From the NCBI GenBank assembly GCA_905182655.1, contig CAJJCN010000005.1:1-45708 (forward strand): DNA of 45,708 nucleotides, given 5' to 3'. The notes beneath the pieces were generated by a model, which saw only the letters and a list, made by a program, of their open reading frames with translations, was not told where the DNA came from and made no database searches. Source of the stretch: Flammeovirgaceae bacterium UBA4465. Lineage in GTDB: Bacteria > Bacteroidota > Bacteroidia > Cytophagales > Cyclobacteriaceae. Shown piece by piece: positions 9,299-17,404 of this stretch (position 1 is its first letter; the number at the start of each line of letters is the position of its first letter). The position numbers were made by a program, and so were the translations under genes.

Positions 9299-9334
9299 TA
9301 ACAAACCGGTTCCCAAATGAGAACCGGTTTGTTA
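9299..9334 (-). terminator. Intra-operon hairpin between coxL and coxG
   Basis: A perfect 14-base-pair inverted repeat (arms 9299-9312 and 9321-9334, eight-base loop) lies between the coxL stop and the coxG start. On the transcribed strand the second arm is followed by ATTTAAATAAT, a poor U-tract. It may therefore act as a partial terminator or as a 3' stabiliser for the coxMSL part of the mRNA. Confidence 0.7.
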
Positions 9335-9354
9335 AAAGTAAATTATTTATTTAA

Positions 9355-11742
9355 TTATGACTCCACGATATTCTTATCTAAAACGCCCTTATCTTTCAAT
9401 GCTTTGAAAATCTTATAAGGCGTAATCGGAATATCTAAATGCGTAATGCCATAAGGCTTCAATGCATCTACGATGGCATTGGCAATCGCTGGAGGTGCAC
9501 CAACAGTAGGTGACTCTCCAATACCTTTTGCTCCAATGGGATGATGGGGTGATGGTGTAACTGTATGTCCGGTTTCCCAACTCGGTGATTCCACCGCAGT
9601 AGGTACCAAATAATCCATCAATGTTCCATTTAATATATTTCCATCATCATCATAAATCAATTCCTCATACATCGCGGGTGCAATCCCTTGCGTCAATCCG
9701 CCGTGTACTTGCCCTTGTGCAATCATTGGATTGATGATATGACCTGCATCATCTATCGCAACGAATCTGCGAACCTTAATTTCAAAAGTATCCGAATCAA
9801 TATCTACTACACAGATATAAGCGCCCGATGGGAAGGTAAGGTTCGGAGGATCATAATAATGGGTAGCCTCAAATCCAGCCTCCATCCCTTGTGGGTGATT
9901 GGTGTAAGAAGCAAAAACTATTTCCTGAATGGTTTTTGATTTTTCAGGCGCTCCCTTTACGGAAAACTTTCCAGGCTCCCACTCCAAGTCATCTTCAGAT
10001 ACTTCTAACAAATAGGCTGCGATTTTTTTCGCTTTGTCCCTAAGTTTTCGAGCAGCCATGACAGCCGCAGCCCCGGCAGTAGGCGTACTCCTACTTGCAT
10101 AGGTTCCCAGTCCATAAGGTGCCGTATCTGTATCTCCCTCTTCTATCTGAATGTCCTTGGCAGGAATTCCTAATTCCTCTGCAATGATTTGTGCATAGGT
10201 AGTTTCATGACCTTGACCTTGAGATTTGGTTCCAAACCTTGCAATGGCCTTGCCTGTTGGGTGTACCCTAATCTCAGCACTATCAAACATCTTGATTCCT
10301 AAAATATCAAAATCTTTGGAAGGTCCAGCACCAACTATTTCAGTAAAAGTGGATAATCCAATACCCATCAATTCGCCTTTCTTCCTTTTTTCAGCTTGCT
10401 CAATTCTTAAGTTGTCATAATCAATGCCTTTCATCGCCAGTTTAAGCCCTGCTTCGTAATCCCCACTGTCATACTCCCAACCGGTCGGAGAATGATATGG
10501 GAATTGATCTTTCTTGATGAAGTTCTGAAACCTCAATGCGGCCGGATCTTTGCCGATCTCAAGGGCAAATCGATCGGTAATACGTTCTATCGCATGCACG
10601 GCTTCTGTCACCCTAAAAGAACATCGGTAAGCGACGCCTCCCGGTGGCTTATTGGTATATACCGCATCTGCCTCCATAAAGGCATTGGGATAATCATAAG
10701 ATCCTGTACCGATAGAAAACATACCTGTCGGAAACTTCGATGGGTTTGCCGATGCATCCGTATATCCATGATCTGCCAATACCTTCATTCGCGTCGCCAA
10801 AATCTTTCCATCTTTGGTTCCCGCGAGTTCGGCGGTTATATGATAGTCCCTTGCAAATGAATCTGCCTGCAGATTTTCACTTCTGTCTTCTATCCATTTT
10901 ACTGGCTTTCCGATTAAAAATGAAGCCGCAATGGCAATGACATAGCCTGGGTATACCGGTACTTTACCTCCAAATCCTCCACCAATGTCTGGTGAAATGA
11001 CTCTGATTTTTTCTTCTGTAAGCCCTACATGACCCGCAACCAAAGCAAACACCGTTCTGATCGCATGGGGTGCTTGTGTGGTCATATACATAGTAAGGTG
11101 ATTATCTATTTTATCATAACTCGCTACACATCCACACGTTTCAATAGAAGCCACGTGAATCCTAGGAATATGCATTTGTTCCTTGACGGTGACTTCTGCC
11201 TCTTGAAAGATTTTTTCAGTTTCTTCTTTTTGTCCGACTTCCCAATGCCAAATATGATTGTCTTTTTTATCAGGTTTATCAGTTCGTAATACAGGGGCGT
11301 CGGCATCTAATGCTTTGAAGGGATCTACTACGGGCTTCATCACCTCATATTCTACTCTGACCGCTTCCCGAGCATCTCGGGCGATGTATTTTTCAGTTGC
11401 AATAACCGCGGCTACCTCCTGCGCTTGGTACATGACCGTATCCACGGGCAAAACCATTTGCGTATCAGACATTAAAGTAGGCATCCAATGCAGATTGTAT
11501 TGCTCAAGATCTTTTCCTGTAATTACGGCCAATACACCTGGAATCTTTAAGGCTTCCGAACTGTCTATGTTTTTGATTTTGGCATAAGCGTAAGGACTTC
11601 GGACAATATCCATATATAAGGTTCCCGGAAGCTTTACGTCATCCACATAGTTACCTTTTCCATGAATAAATCGATCATCCTCTTTGCGTTTCATGGAATG
11701 ACCCATGCCGCTAATTTCTTTCGATGTTTTACACTGTATCAT
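9355..11742 (-). CDS. coxL: Form I aerobic CO dehydrogenase, large (Mo/Cu) subunit
   Basis: CoxL oxidises CO to CO2 at a Mo-S-Cu site holding molybdopterin cytosine dinucleotide. This 795-residue protein has the N-terminal GMGHSMKRKEDDRF and GKGNYVDDV segments of the family. The active-site loop AYRCSFR occupies residues 371-377 (bases 10612-10632), with Cys374 as the copper ligand. This loop is diagnostic of form I, whereas form II proteins have AYRGAGR. The Gln near the Mo site is in TTQAPH (Gln223), and the catalytic Glu is in GAKGIGES (Glu743). The order M-S-L also matches form I. ATG at 11742 is a clear start, 23 bases after coxS. The protein carries no signal peptide, as expected for a cytoplasmic enzyme. 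Confidence 0.96.
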   Translation of the reverse strand: MIQCKTSKEISGMGHSMKRKEDDRFIHGKGNYVDDVKLPGTLYMDIVRSPYAYAKIKNIDSSEALKIPGVLAVITGKDLEQYNLHWMPTLMSDTQMVLPVDTVMYQAQEVAAVIATEKYIARDAREAVRVEYEVMKPVVDPFKALDADAPVLRTDKPDKKDNHIWHWEVGQKEETEKIFQEAEVTVKEQMHIPRIHVASIETCGCVASYDKIDNHLTMYMTTQAPHAIRTVFALVAGHVGLTEEKIRVISPDIGGGFGGKVPVYPGYVIAIAASFLIGKPVKWIEDRSENLQADSFARDYHITAELAGTKDGKILATRMKVLADHGYTDASANPSKFPTGMFSIGTGSYDYPNAFMEADAVYTNKPPGGVAYRCSFRVTEAVHAIERITDRFALEIGKDPAALRFQNFIKKDQFPYHSPTGWEYDSGDYEAGLKLAMKGIDYDNLRIEQAEKRKKGELMGIGLSTFTEIVGAGPSKDFDILGIKMFDSAEIRVHPTGKAIARFGTKSQGQGHETTYAQIIAEELGIPAKDIQIEEGDTDTAPYGLGTYASRSTPTAGAAAVMAARKLRDKAKKIAAYLLEVSEDDLEWEPGKFSVKGAPEKSKTIQEIVFASYTNHPQGMEAGFEATHYYDPPNLTFPSGAYICVVDIDSDTFEIKVRRFVAIDDAGHIINPMIAQGQVHGGLTQGIAPAMYEELIYDDDGNILNGTLMDYLVPTAVESPSWETGHTVTPSPHHPIGAKGIGESPTVGAPPAIANAIVDALKPYGITHLDIPITPYKIFKALKDKGVLDKNIVES

Positions 11743-11765
11743 TATACTATTTTGATTAAGTTAAT

Positions 11766-12272
11766 TTATTCGACAAATACGGGTTCCGTAGAGGGCAACT
11801 CATCACCTCTCAACTTGGCTCCTGCATATATAATCGACTTTACTATGTTGTTGTATCCTGTGCATCTGCACAAATTCCCTGAAATACCCCATCGAATTTC
11901 TTCTTCCGTTGGATCTGGGTTTTTCTCCAATAATTCAATAGCCCGAAGCATCATCCCTGGCGTACAAAATCCGCAATGCAAGCCGTGATTTTCTTTAAAT
12001 CCTTCCTGTATTGGATGTACGCCCTCTGTGGTAGCAATACCTTCAACCGTAGTGATTTCTTTGCCAGCTGCTTGAACCGCTAAAATGGTACATGATTTTG
12101 CTGATTTACCATCAATCAAGATCGTGCATGCGCCGCAACTTGAAGTATCACACCCTATGTGGGTGCCTGTCATTCCAATGTCCTCTCTAATAAAGTGGAC
12201 TAGCAGGGTTCTCGGCTCTACTTCTTTTGTAAATTCCTCCCCATTTATTTTTAATGTAATTTCCTTTTTCAT
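11766..12272 (-). CDS. coxS: CO dehydrogenase small subunit, two 2Fe-2S clusters
   Basis: CoxS carries electrons from the Mo site to FAD. Numbered from the ATG at 12272 (168 residues), the N-terminal plant-type ferredoxin domain has Cys41, 46, 49 and 61 ([15 protein letters not shown] then KSC). The C-terminal helical domain has Cys100, 103, 135 and 137 ([11 protein letters not shown] and GNLCRCTGY). An in-frame TTG at 12284 would add four residues and overlap the coxM stop, but the ATG is eight bases after that stop and gives the usual [12 protein letters not shown] start. All eight cluster cysteines are present. It sits between coxM and coxL in the form I order. Confidence 0.96.
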   Translation of the reverse strand: MKKEITLKINGEEFTKEVEPRTLLVHFIREDIGMTGTHIGCDTSSCGACTILIDGKSAKSCTILAVQAAGKEITTVEGIATTEGVHPIQEGFKENHGLHCGFCTPGMMLRAIELLEKNPDPTEEEIRWGISGNLCRCTGYNNIVKSIIYAGAKLRGDELPSTEPVFVE

Positions 12273-12280
12273 AGTTAATC

Positions 12281-13153
12281 TCAATTTTTAAATGCGCGCT
12301 CCTTTGACTTATTAATCATTCTTTTAGTTACCGCCCTGATGATGTGTCTTTTATAATCTATGTCTCCCCTTAGATCGGTGGAGGGGTTGCAATCCTCAGA
12401 TGCATATTGAGCAGCCAAGGCGATCGCAGCATCATCAAGAGAGGTACCTACCAACGCGGCTTCTGATCTGACCGCTCTCAATGGCGTCGGATTCACATTG
12501 GTTAGACCAATACCTGCTTTGGTGCAAATACCCTGTTCATCCATTTCTAGATGTACGGCCACGCCACCTGTGGCGTAATCTCCTACCTTTCGCTCTACTT
12601 TATGATAAGCATTTCCCGACCGTCCCGAAGGAATGGGAATCGAAATTTCAGTAAGTATTTCACCTTCTTGAACTGCAGTGGAATAGAATCCGTAAAAGAA
12701 ATCGTCAATCCCAACCGTTCTTCTTCCGTCAAGGCCTGCAATTTCAACAACAGCATCTAAAGCAAGCATCACCGCAGGCTGATCATTGGCCGCGTCACCG
12801 TGTGCCAAATTACCTCCCAAGGTGCCAAAGTTTCTCACTTGAGGATCGGCAATGAGCTTGGCTACATCCGCGAATATGGGGAAATGGACCGCGATGTCTG
12901 CAGATTCCTCTGTTTCTACTTCGCGGGTCATGGCCCCTATTTTGAGCGTACCTCCTTCAATTTTGAGATATGACAATCCAGGAACGTTATTAAGATCTAT
13001 TAAATGTTCAGGTTCTGCAAACCTTAACTTCATCATAGGAATCAGTGAATGGCCGCCAGCAAGTATTTTGGCGTCATCTCCCAAGTCGTGAAGAAGTTTG
13101 AGTGCTTCATCCAAAGAGGACGGAGCCGTATAATCAAACGATGATGGAATCAT
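12281..13153 (-). CDS. coxM: CO dehydrogenase medium subunit, FAD-binding
   Basis: CoxM holds the FAD that passes electrons from CoxS to the quinone pool. The 290-residue protein has both flavin motifs of the family: AGGHS (residues 32-36) and TLGGN (111-115) followed by AHGDAAND. It ends with the C-terminal CO_deh_flav_C domain (residues ~180-285). It begins with [13 protein letters not shown], typical of the subunit. It is the first gene of the operon; about 160 AT-rich bases upstream separate it from the propeller gene and hold the probable promoter and a palindrome. The ATG at 13153 follows an AGGGGTT-like stretch on the coding strand only weakly resembling a Shine-Dalgarno site... the start rests mainly on homology. 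Confidence 0.95.
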   Translation of the reverse strand: MIPSSFDYTAPSSLDEALKLLHDLGDDAKILAGGHSLIPMMKLRFAEPEHLIDLNNVPGLSYLKIEGGTLKIGAMTREVETEESADIAVHFPIFADVAKLIADPQVRNFGTLGGNLAHGDAANDQPAVMLALDAVVEIAGLDGRRTVGIDDFFYGFYSTAVQEGEILTEISIPIPSGRSGNAYHKVERKVGDYATGGVAVHLEMDEQGICTKAGIGLTNVNPTPLRAVRSEAALVGTSLDDAAIALAAQYASEDCNPSTDLRGDIDYKRHIIRAVTKRMINKSKERAFKN

Positions 13154-13223
13154 TTTTTTTAAAGGGGTTAGTTAAAAAATAAATAAAACAGGAATTAAAA
13201 ATATTACAATTAAACACCTGTAT

Positions 13224-13245
13224 AATAGGTTCGATTGAACTTATT
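13224..13245. promoter_or_regulatory. Imperfect palindrome upstream of coxM, possible operator
   Basis: Nine-base arms AATAGGTTC and GAACTTATT flank a four-base centre, with a single mismatch. The site lies 71-92 bases before the coxM start, where a transcription factor controlling the CO dehydrogenase operon could bind. No regulator gene is nearby. The assignment is tentative. Confidence 0.35.
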
Positions 13246-13290
13246 TTAATATGGAAGGTTTTAGAAAGATAAATCCTTTATTTTTCAAAA

Positions 13291-13298
13291 CAAAATTA
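13291..13298 (-). promoter_or_regulatory. Possible Bacteroidota -7 element for the cox operon
   Basis: On the minus strand this reads TAATTTTG, matching the Bacteroidota sigma -7 consensus TAnnTTTG. No TTG of the -33 type sits at the expected distance upstream, so the match could be chance. It would place a long leader, including the palindrome, before coxM. Confidence 0.22.
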
Positions 13299-13317
13299 TT
13301 TTACTAAATGGTTGATA

Positions 13318-14394
13318 TTATGTGACGACAACCGCATTAACTTTAGTCAAGTGAGAAGAGATGAGCTGCCAATACGGCGTTTCATCTAAAGTATAAAATA
13401 AGTTCCCGTTGGTAGTTCCAAAAATCATAAGATTTCCCTTGCGCTTAAAGCTTTTTCTAAGCACAATATCAAAAGTATGAGTAGTTGGTAAACCCTCACT
13501 GACACTTTTCCATGACTGGCCAAAATTAGAGGTTTCAAAAACTTCCAACTTCAAATCAGGCGCTACCCGACGCTGGTCACTTTCCACTGGAATGACCCAG
13601 CTTCTGGCTGGGTTATTTTCATCGACCGCCAACGAAAAACCATAACTAGACCGACCTTTTTTTAAAAAAACTTCGGACCACAGGTTTCCTCCGTTTTTGG
13701 TAAAATAAATACCACAATGATTTTGCTGCCAAAGTACATTGGGGTCTAATGGATGCATCAGTAACTGATGCGGATCTTGACCGACCTCTACCTTGGGATT
13801 AGGTAAATAAGCAGCCAATAATCCTTTGTTCTTAGGCTGCCAAGAAGCCCCCTTATCGAGAGATTCAAAGATACCCGCACAACTAATGGCTACATATAAA
13901 TGACTAGAATTATATGGATTTACTTCTATTGAATGAATAAATGGAAAATCACTACCGGCCCCAAACCATTTGCCTTCTTTTTGTCTACTCGAATGGTACC
14001 ACAAAGGTTCGTTTAGCTCAAATGACACTCCGCCGTCCGTGCTTGAAAATAAGCCTCCTGGCTCTGTTCCGAGCCATAGTCTTTCGTTATCAGCACCCCC
14101 TTGCTGCATACTCCAAATTTCCATGAGTTTAGCAGGGGCTCCATTAATCATTTTAAATCCTTGGTATGAAGGGAGTTTTGCCTCTTCCCAAGAAGCTCCC
14201 TGGTCGTCAGAATAATGAAATTTCTGTCCCCAATGACGGTGCGCAATACCCACCCACCACCTATGGGTGCGCTCATCTACAAAAATCATATTTACTGAAA
14301 ATCCTAAAAAATGAATGGCCAATTCTTTAGGTGCAGAATCTGACAGAATTTCATAAACCATTAAGCCTTTCGAAGTTCCTATTAATACTTGCAT
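13318..14394 (-). CDS. BNR/Asp-box beta-propeller protein
   Basis: A 358-residue protein beginning MQVLIGTSKGLMVYE, with no signal peptide, so probably cytoplasmic. At least five Asp-box turns are visible: SDDQGASW, STDGGVSF, SLDKGASW, TKNGGNLW and TSNFGQSW. Such repeats form the blades of a propeller as in sialidases and photosystem assembly factors, but sialidase catalytic residues are not evident, so an enzymatic sialidase role is doubtful. The ATG at 14394 shares one base with the stop of the upstream MoaD-like gene (TGATG), so translation is coupled. A TTG directly before it is the alternative. The pairing with a sulfur carrier beside coxMSL suggests an assembly or scaffolding role, which is inference. 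Confidence 0.78.
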   Translation of the reverse strand: MQVLIGTSKGLMVYEILSDSAPKELAIHFLGFSVNMIFVDERTHRWWVGIAHRHWGQKFHYSDDQGASWEEAKLPSYQGFKMINGAPAKLMEIWSMQQGGADNERLWLGTEPGGLFSSTDGGVSFELNEPLWYHSSRQKEGKWFGAGSDFPFIHSIEVNPYNSSHLYVAISCAGIFESLDKGASWQPKNKGLLAAYLPNPKVEVGQDPHQLLMHPLDPNVLWQQNHCGIYFTKNGGNLWSEVFLKKGRSSYGFSLAVDENNPARSWVIPVESDQRRVAPDLKLEVFETSNFGQSWKSVSEGLPTTHTFDIVLRKSFKRKGNLMIFGTTNGNLFYTLDETPYWQLISSHLTKVNAVVVT

Positions 14395-14666
14395 CAACCC
14401 CCGGACAAAGCCTGAAAAATCAACACTTCATCCCCATCAGTCAAGGTATCTGACAATCTATGGCGATCGACCATCATTTCGCCTCGTACAAAAATATTTA
14501 CATGTCTTCTGAGACTCCCGTCTTCCTCTAGTAAATAATCTTGCATACCCGGATAAATAGATTCGATCGACATGATGACCTCTTTGATAGACGCCCCCTC
14601 TAATTCCTGTGCGCTCAGATCAGGGAAAAATTGCTTTAATGCAGATGTGAATTTTACTTTTACCAT
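14394..14666 (-). CDS. MoaD/ThiS-like ubiquitin-fold sulfur carrier
   Basis: The 90-residue protein has the beta-grasp pattern of MoaD/ThiS: MVKVKFTSALKQFFP at the start, a central helix region, VNIFVRGE and the closing DGDEVLIFQALSGG. The C-terminal Gly-Gly is the residue pair that an E1-like enzyme (MoeB here) adenylates and thiocarboxylates. A second, more typical MoaD is encoded at 22955-23197, so this copy probably serves something other than molybdopterin synthase. Its stop overlaps the start of the propeller gene, and its first 47 bases overlap the end of the upstream membrane-protein gene, so the three form one transcription unit. Sulfur supply to CO dehydrogenase is one possible role. 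Confidence 0.85.
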   Translation of the reverse strand: MVKVKFTSALKQFFPDLSAQELEGASIKEVIMSIESIYPGMQDYLLEEDGSLRRHVNIFVRGEMMVDRHRLSDTLTDGDEVLIFQALSGG

Positions 14667-15099
14667 TTAAAATACCAGGACGCAGTGTTCTTCTAAATTT
14701 ATCTAACAGTGAGATCAAACTGCTATTCAACCAAATACTCATTAACAGCATACCTGCACCCAAATTATAAAAAACGGGTGACAAAACAAGCTGATGGGTC
14801 AGAGAAATTAAGGTAAACCCCGCCATAGCAATTAGGAGTGCGTAAAAAGTACGTTGGCCTCTCCAATTAAAAAAGAGCATTAAATTGATAAATAACGCCA
14901 AGACCAGGGGGACGTAAGAAATCCAATTATTGGACATCATGTACATATCGGGACCTCCACAAATCGTAATTGCACTAGAATAAGCCATAATGCAAAATGG
15001 GCATTTAGGCAGAATTATCAATAAAACAGTGCTGAACAGTGATGCGCTGCTCGACTTATTAATATTTTTTGTGGGGTGACATTTGCAATTACTTAACAT
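14620..15099 (-). CDS. Small membrane protein with CxCH and CPFC motifs
   Basis: The 159-residue protein has about four hydrophobic segments. The N-terminus is unusual in holding CKCH at residues 5-8 and, inside the first hydrophobic stretch, KCPFC, with a further Cys in the TICGG turn soon after. These pairs could bind a metal ion such as copper or form a redox disulfide. I do not recognise the family with certainty; the pattern is reminiscent of small MerC-like membrane proteins. The last 47 bases overlap the MoaD-like gene. It is transcribed toward the cox genes and divergently from the second XdhC gene 61 bases away. Confidence 0.65.
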   Translation of the reverse strand: MLSNCKCHPTKNINKSSSASLFSTVLLIILPKCPFCIMAYSSAITICGGPDMYMMSNNWISYVPLVLALFINLMLFFNWRGQRTFYALLIAMAGFTLISLTHQLVLSPVFYNLGAGMLLMSIWLNSSLISLLDKFRRTLRPGILNGKSKIHICIKAIFP

Positions 15100-15160
15100 A
15101 TGAGTAATTTTAAAGATACATCATTAAAAAACTTAAATCCTAATTGGCATTAAATTAATT

Positions 15161-16174
15161 ATGAAAGATTTGAATCAAATCATTGGTGAATGGAGCCAAA
15201 ATGGCGCTGTGTTGGTCCTTGCCCGCGTTGTAAAAACTTGGGGCTCCTCCCCGCGACCCGTAGGGTCTATGATGGTCATTAATGAAGATCAAAAAATATC
15301 AGGTTCTGTAAGCGGTGGTTGTGTGGAAGGTGCTGTGGTCAAGAAAGCCCAAGCTCTTTTTGCCCAACATTCGGCAGAAAAACTTTCTTTTGGGGTAAGT
15401 GATGAAGAAGCTTGGTCTGTCGGGTTGTCTTGCGGAGGGAGTATTGAAGTTTATTTACAGGCAGTAGACTTTTCATTAAATCCGGTTTGGCGCACGCTAG
15501 TAAAAAATAGGGAATCCAATCAATCCTTCCTTTTAGTTTCTGATTTAACCAAAAATGAAAATTCGTTAATTGAAGAAAATGGATGGGTAACAGGCACATC
15601 ACTTCCTCCGATGTTAATCAAAGAAGCACAGTTGGCTTTGGAGGAAAGATCTCACAAGACCCTCACCTTCGAGGGGCGTAATTATTTTATTCATGTCTTT
15701 CCTCGAAAGCCTACCCTTCTCATCATTGGAGTTGCGCATATTGCGGTAGACTTGGTGAGTATGGCACACATGCATGGCTTCGAAACCGTTGTCATAGATC
15801 CTAGAGGATATTTTGCGCAAAATACCTATTTTGATACCGAACCCACTCAAATTTTTGAGGCTTACCCCTCCGAAGTGCTGCATCAGTTAAAATTAGACCC
15901 CTATACTTTTTGTGCCATTCTTTCTCACGATCCCAAAATAGATGACAATGCTTTAGAAATATTACTCCCCTCCAAAGTAGCCTATATTGGTGCTTTAGGT
16001 AGTACAAAGACCCATCAGAAAAGAATAGATCGGCTGACCAAGAAAGGAATTTCTCAAGATTTAATTTCCAAAATTCAAGCACCTATCGGCGTACCTATTC
16101 ATGCCAAATCCGCTAAAGAAATTGCCTTGGCCATTATGAGTGAAATCATCAAATTCAAGAATCAGTATCAGTAA
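15161..16174 (+). CDS. XdhC-family molybdenum cofactor maturation protein
   Basis: A 337-residue protein of the XdhC/CoxF family, thought to bind molybdenum cofactor and assist its sulfuration and insertion. The N-terminal domain contains VVKTWGSSPRPVGSMM, the SGGC motif (Cys54) and the second conserved turn SCGGSIEVYL (Cys91). The Rossmann-like C-terminal domain begins LIIGVAHIAVDLVSMA and contains SHDPKIDD and GALGSTKTHQKR. It lacks the YHS domain present in the paralogue at 5765-6733, so the window has two divergent members. It is divergent from the membrane-protein unit, and its stop codon directly abuts that of moeB on the other strand, with no room for a separate terminator. Confidence 0.92.
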   Translation: MKDLNQIIGEWSQNGAVLVLARVVKTWGSSPRPVGSMMVINEDQKISGSVSGGCVEGAVVKKAQALFAQHSAEKLSFGVSDEEAWSVGLSCGGSIEVYLQAVDFSLNPVWRTLVKNRESNQSFLLVSDLTKNENSLIEENGWVTGTSLPPMLIKEAQLALEERSHKTLTFEGRNYFIHVFPRKPTLLIIGVAHIAVDLVSMAHMHGFETVVIDPRGYFAQNTYFDTEPTQIFEAYPSEVLHQLKLDPYTFCAILSHDPKIDDNALEILLPSKVAYIGALGSTKTHQKRIDRLTKKGISQDLISKIQAPIGVPIHAKSAKEIALAIMSEIIKFKNQYQ

Positions 16175-17323
16175 TCATATCAAGAGTAAATCACTATCAA
16201 CTTCATCTTTCCAGGACAGCAGCCCTCCTTTAAGATGTCTCAGATTTGAGTAGTCTGCTCCGAGGGAAGTTATATTTTCGATGGCTTGCGCACTTCTTTT
16301 CCCTGATTTACATAAGAAAACAACGGGTCTATTTTTATCAATCAAGTTCACAGATGCGGCTAATTCTCCCAAAGGCATCCATTGACCTCCAATATTACCC
16401 GCCTCAAATTCGTAAGCTTCTCTGACATCAATCAATTGAAAATCCTGGCCCTCTTGTCGCCATCGGGCGAGTTCTATGGGCGACAGGTCAATCGTGTCAT
16501 TCGAATCATTGGTGATCCCACAGAAGGAATCATAATCAATCAATGCCTTGATTACAGGTTTTTCACCATTCAGTGGGTTTTTTGGATCTCTTTTGATGTT
16601 AAGGGTACGATTAGAAAAGTCAAGCACATCCATCAAAAAAAGTTTACCAGATAAAGAGACGCCCATACCCGTAATTACTTTAATCACTTCAGAGGCTTGA
16701 ATGGATCCTATGATCCCTGGCAATACACCCAAAACACCTCCTTCTGCACAATTAGGTATCATGCCTGGGGGAGGGGGCGTCGGAAATACATCTCTATAAT
16801 TAGGTCCTAATATACCTTCCCTATTCGTCCAATTAAAGACACTGACTTGTCCTTCAAACCTATATATGGAGGCATAAACATTGGGCTTTCCTGTCAAAAC
16901 GCAAGCGTCATTTACAAGATATCGCGTAGGGAAATTATCCGTGCCATCGGCTACCACATCAAAATTACTGATGATCTCTAAGGCATTAGAGGCCTCTAAT
17001 TTTAAATTATACTCAATGAAATGTACAAACGGATTTTGAGCACGTAATTTGGCTATGGCGACCGTCGTTTTAGATTTACCTATATCTTCTATTCCGAAAA
17101 GGACTTGCCGCTGCAAATTACTCTCATCAATGACGTCAAAATCAACCACGCCAATAGTCCCCACACCCACGGCGGTCAAATATTGCAGCAGGGGTGCACC
17201 TAATCCTCCCGTACCCACTACCAATACTTTTGCGTTTTTTAATTTCTCTTGGGTACGTATGCCGAAGTCTGGTAAATTCAAATGCCGACTGTAGCGTAGT
17301 TTCTCTTGATTTGATAATGCCAC
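16175..17323 (-). CDS. moeB: MoeB/ThiF-type adenylyltransferase with rhodanese domain
   Basis: This E1-like enzyme adenylates the C-terminal glycine of MoaD-type carriers, and the rhodanese domain then supplies sulfur. The 382 residues show the nucleotide motif GTGGLGAPLLQYL (37-49), the DFDVIDESNLQRQ segment (61-73), DGTDNFPTRYLVNDAC and the NCAEGGVLGVLPG loop (191-203). The rhodanese domain covers residues ~282-380 with active Cys338 in CKSGKRS. The four zinc cysteines normal for MoeB are all replaced: GPNYRDVF (173-180) stands where CxxC is expected, and DPKNPLNG (246-253) where DPxCPxCG is expected. It is transcribed alone, converging with the XdhC gene and divergent from moaC. Confidence 0.93.
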   Translation of the reverse strand: MALSNQEKLRYSRHLNLPDFGIRTQEKLKNAKVLVVGTGGLGAPLLQYLTAVGVGTIGVVDFDVIDESNLQRQVLFGIEDIGKSKTTVAIAKLRAQNPFVHFIEYNLKLEASNALEIISNFDVVADGTDNFPTRYLVNDACVLTGKPNVYASIYRFEGQVSVFNWTNREGILGPNYRDVFPTPPPPGMIPNCAEGGVLGVLPGIIGSIQASEVIKVITGMGVSLSGKLFLMDVLDFSNRTLNIKRDPKNPLNGEKPVIKALIDYDSFCGITNDSNDTIDLSPIELARWRQEGQDFQLIDVREAYEFEAGNIGGQWMPLGELAASVNLIDKNRPVVFLCKSGKRSAQAIENITSLGADYSNLRHLKGGLLSWKDEVDSDLLLI

Positions 17324-17404
17324 CTTAAAGTAATATTAGTCCTGATTAAAAACTTGAAATGGTTTTGTATATTACCCATAATTTAGTGACAAAGAACATA
17401 AAAA

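Noticed and set aside
10492-10860. 122-codon plus-strand frame inside coxL
   Set aside because: The opposite strand carries a full-length CoxL with catalytic motifs across the same bases, so this is a shadow frame.
13318-14394. Calling the propeller protein a sialidase
   Set aside because: Asp-box turns are clear but the catalytic sialidase residues and a signal peptide are not; the name would overstate its function.
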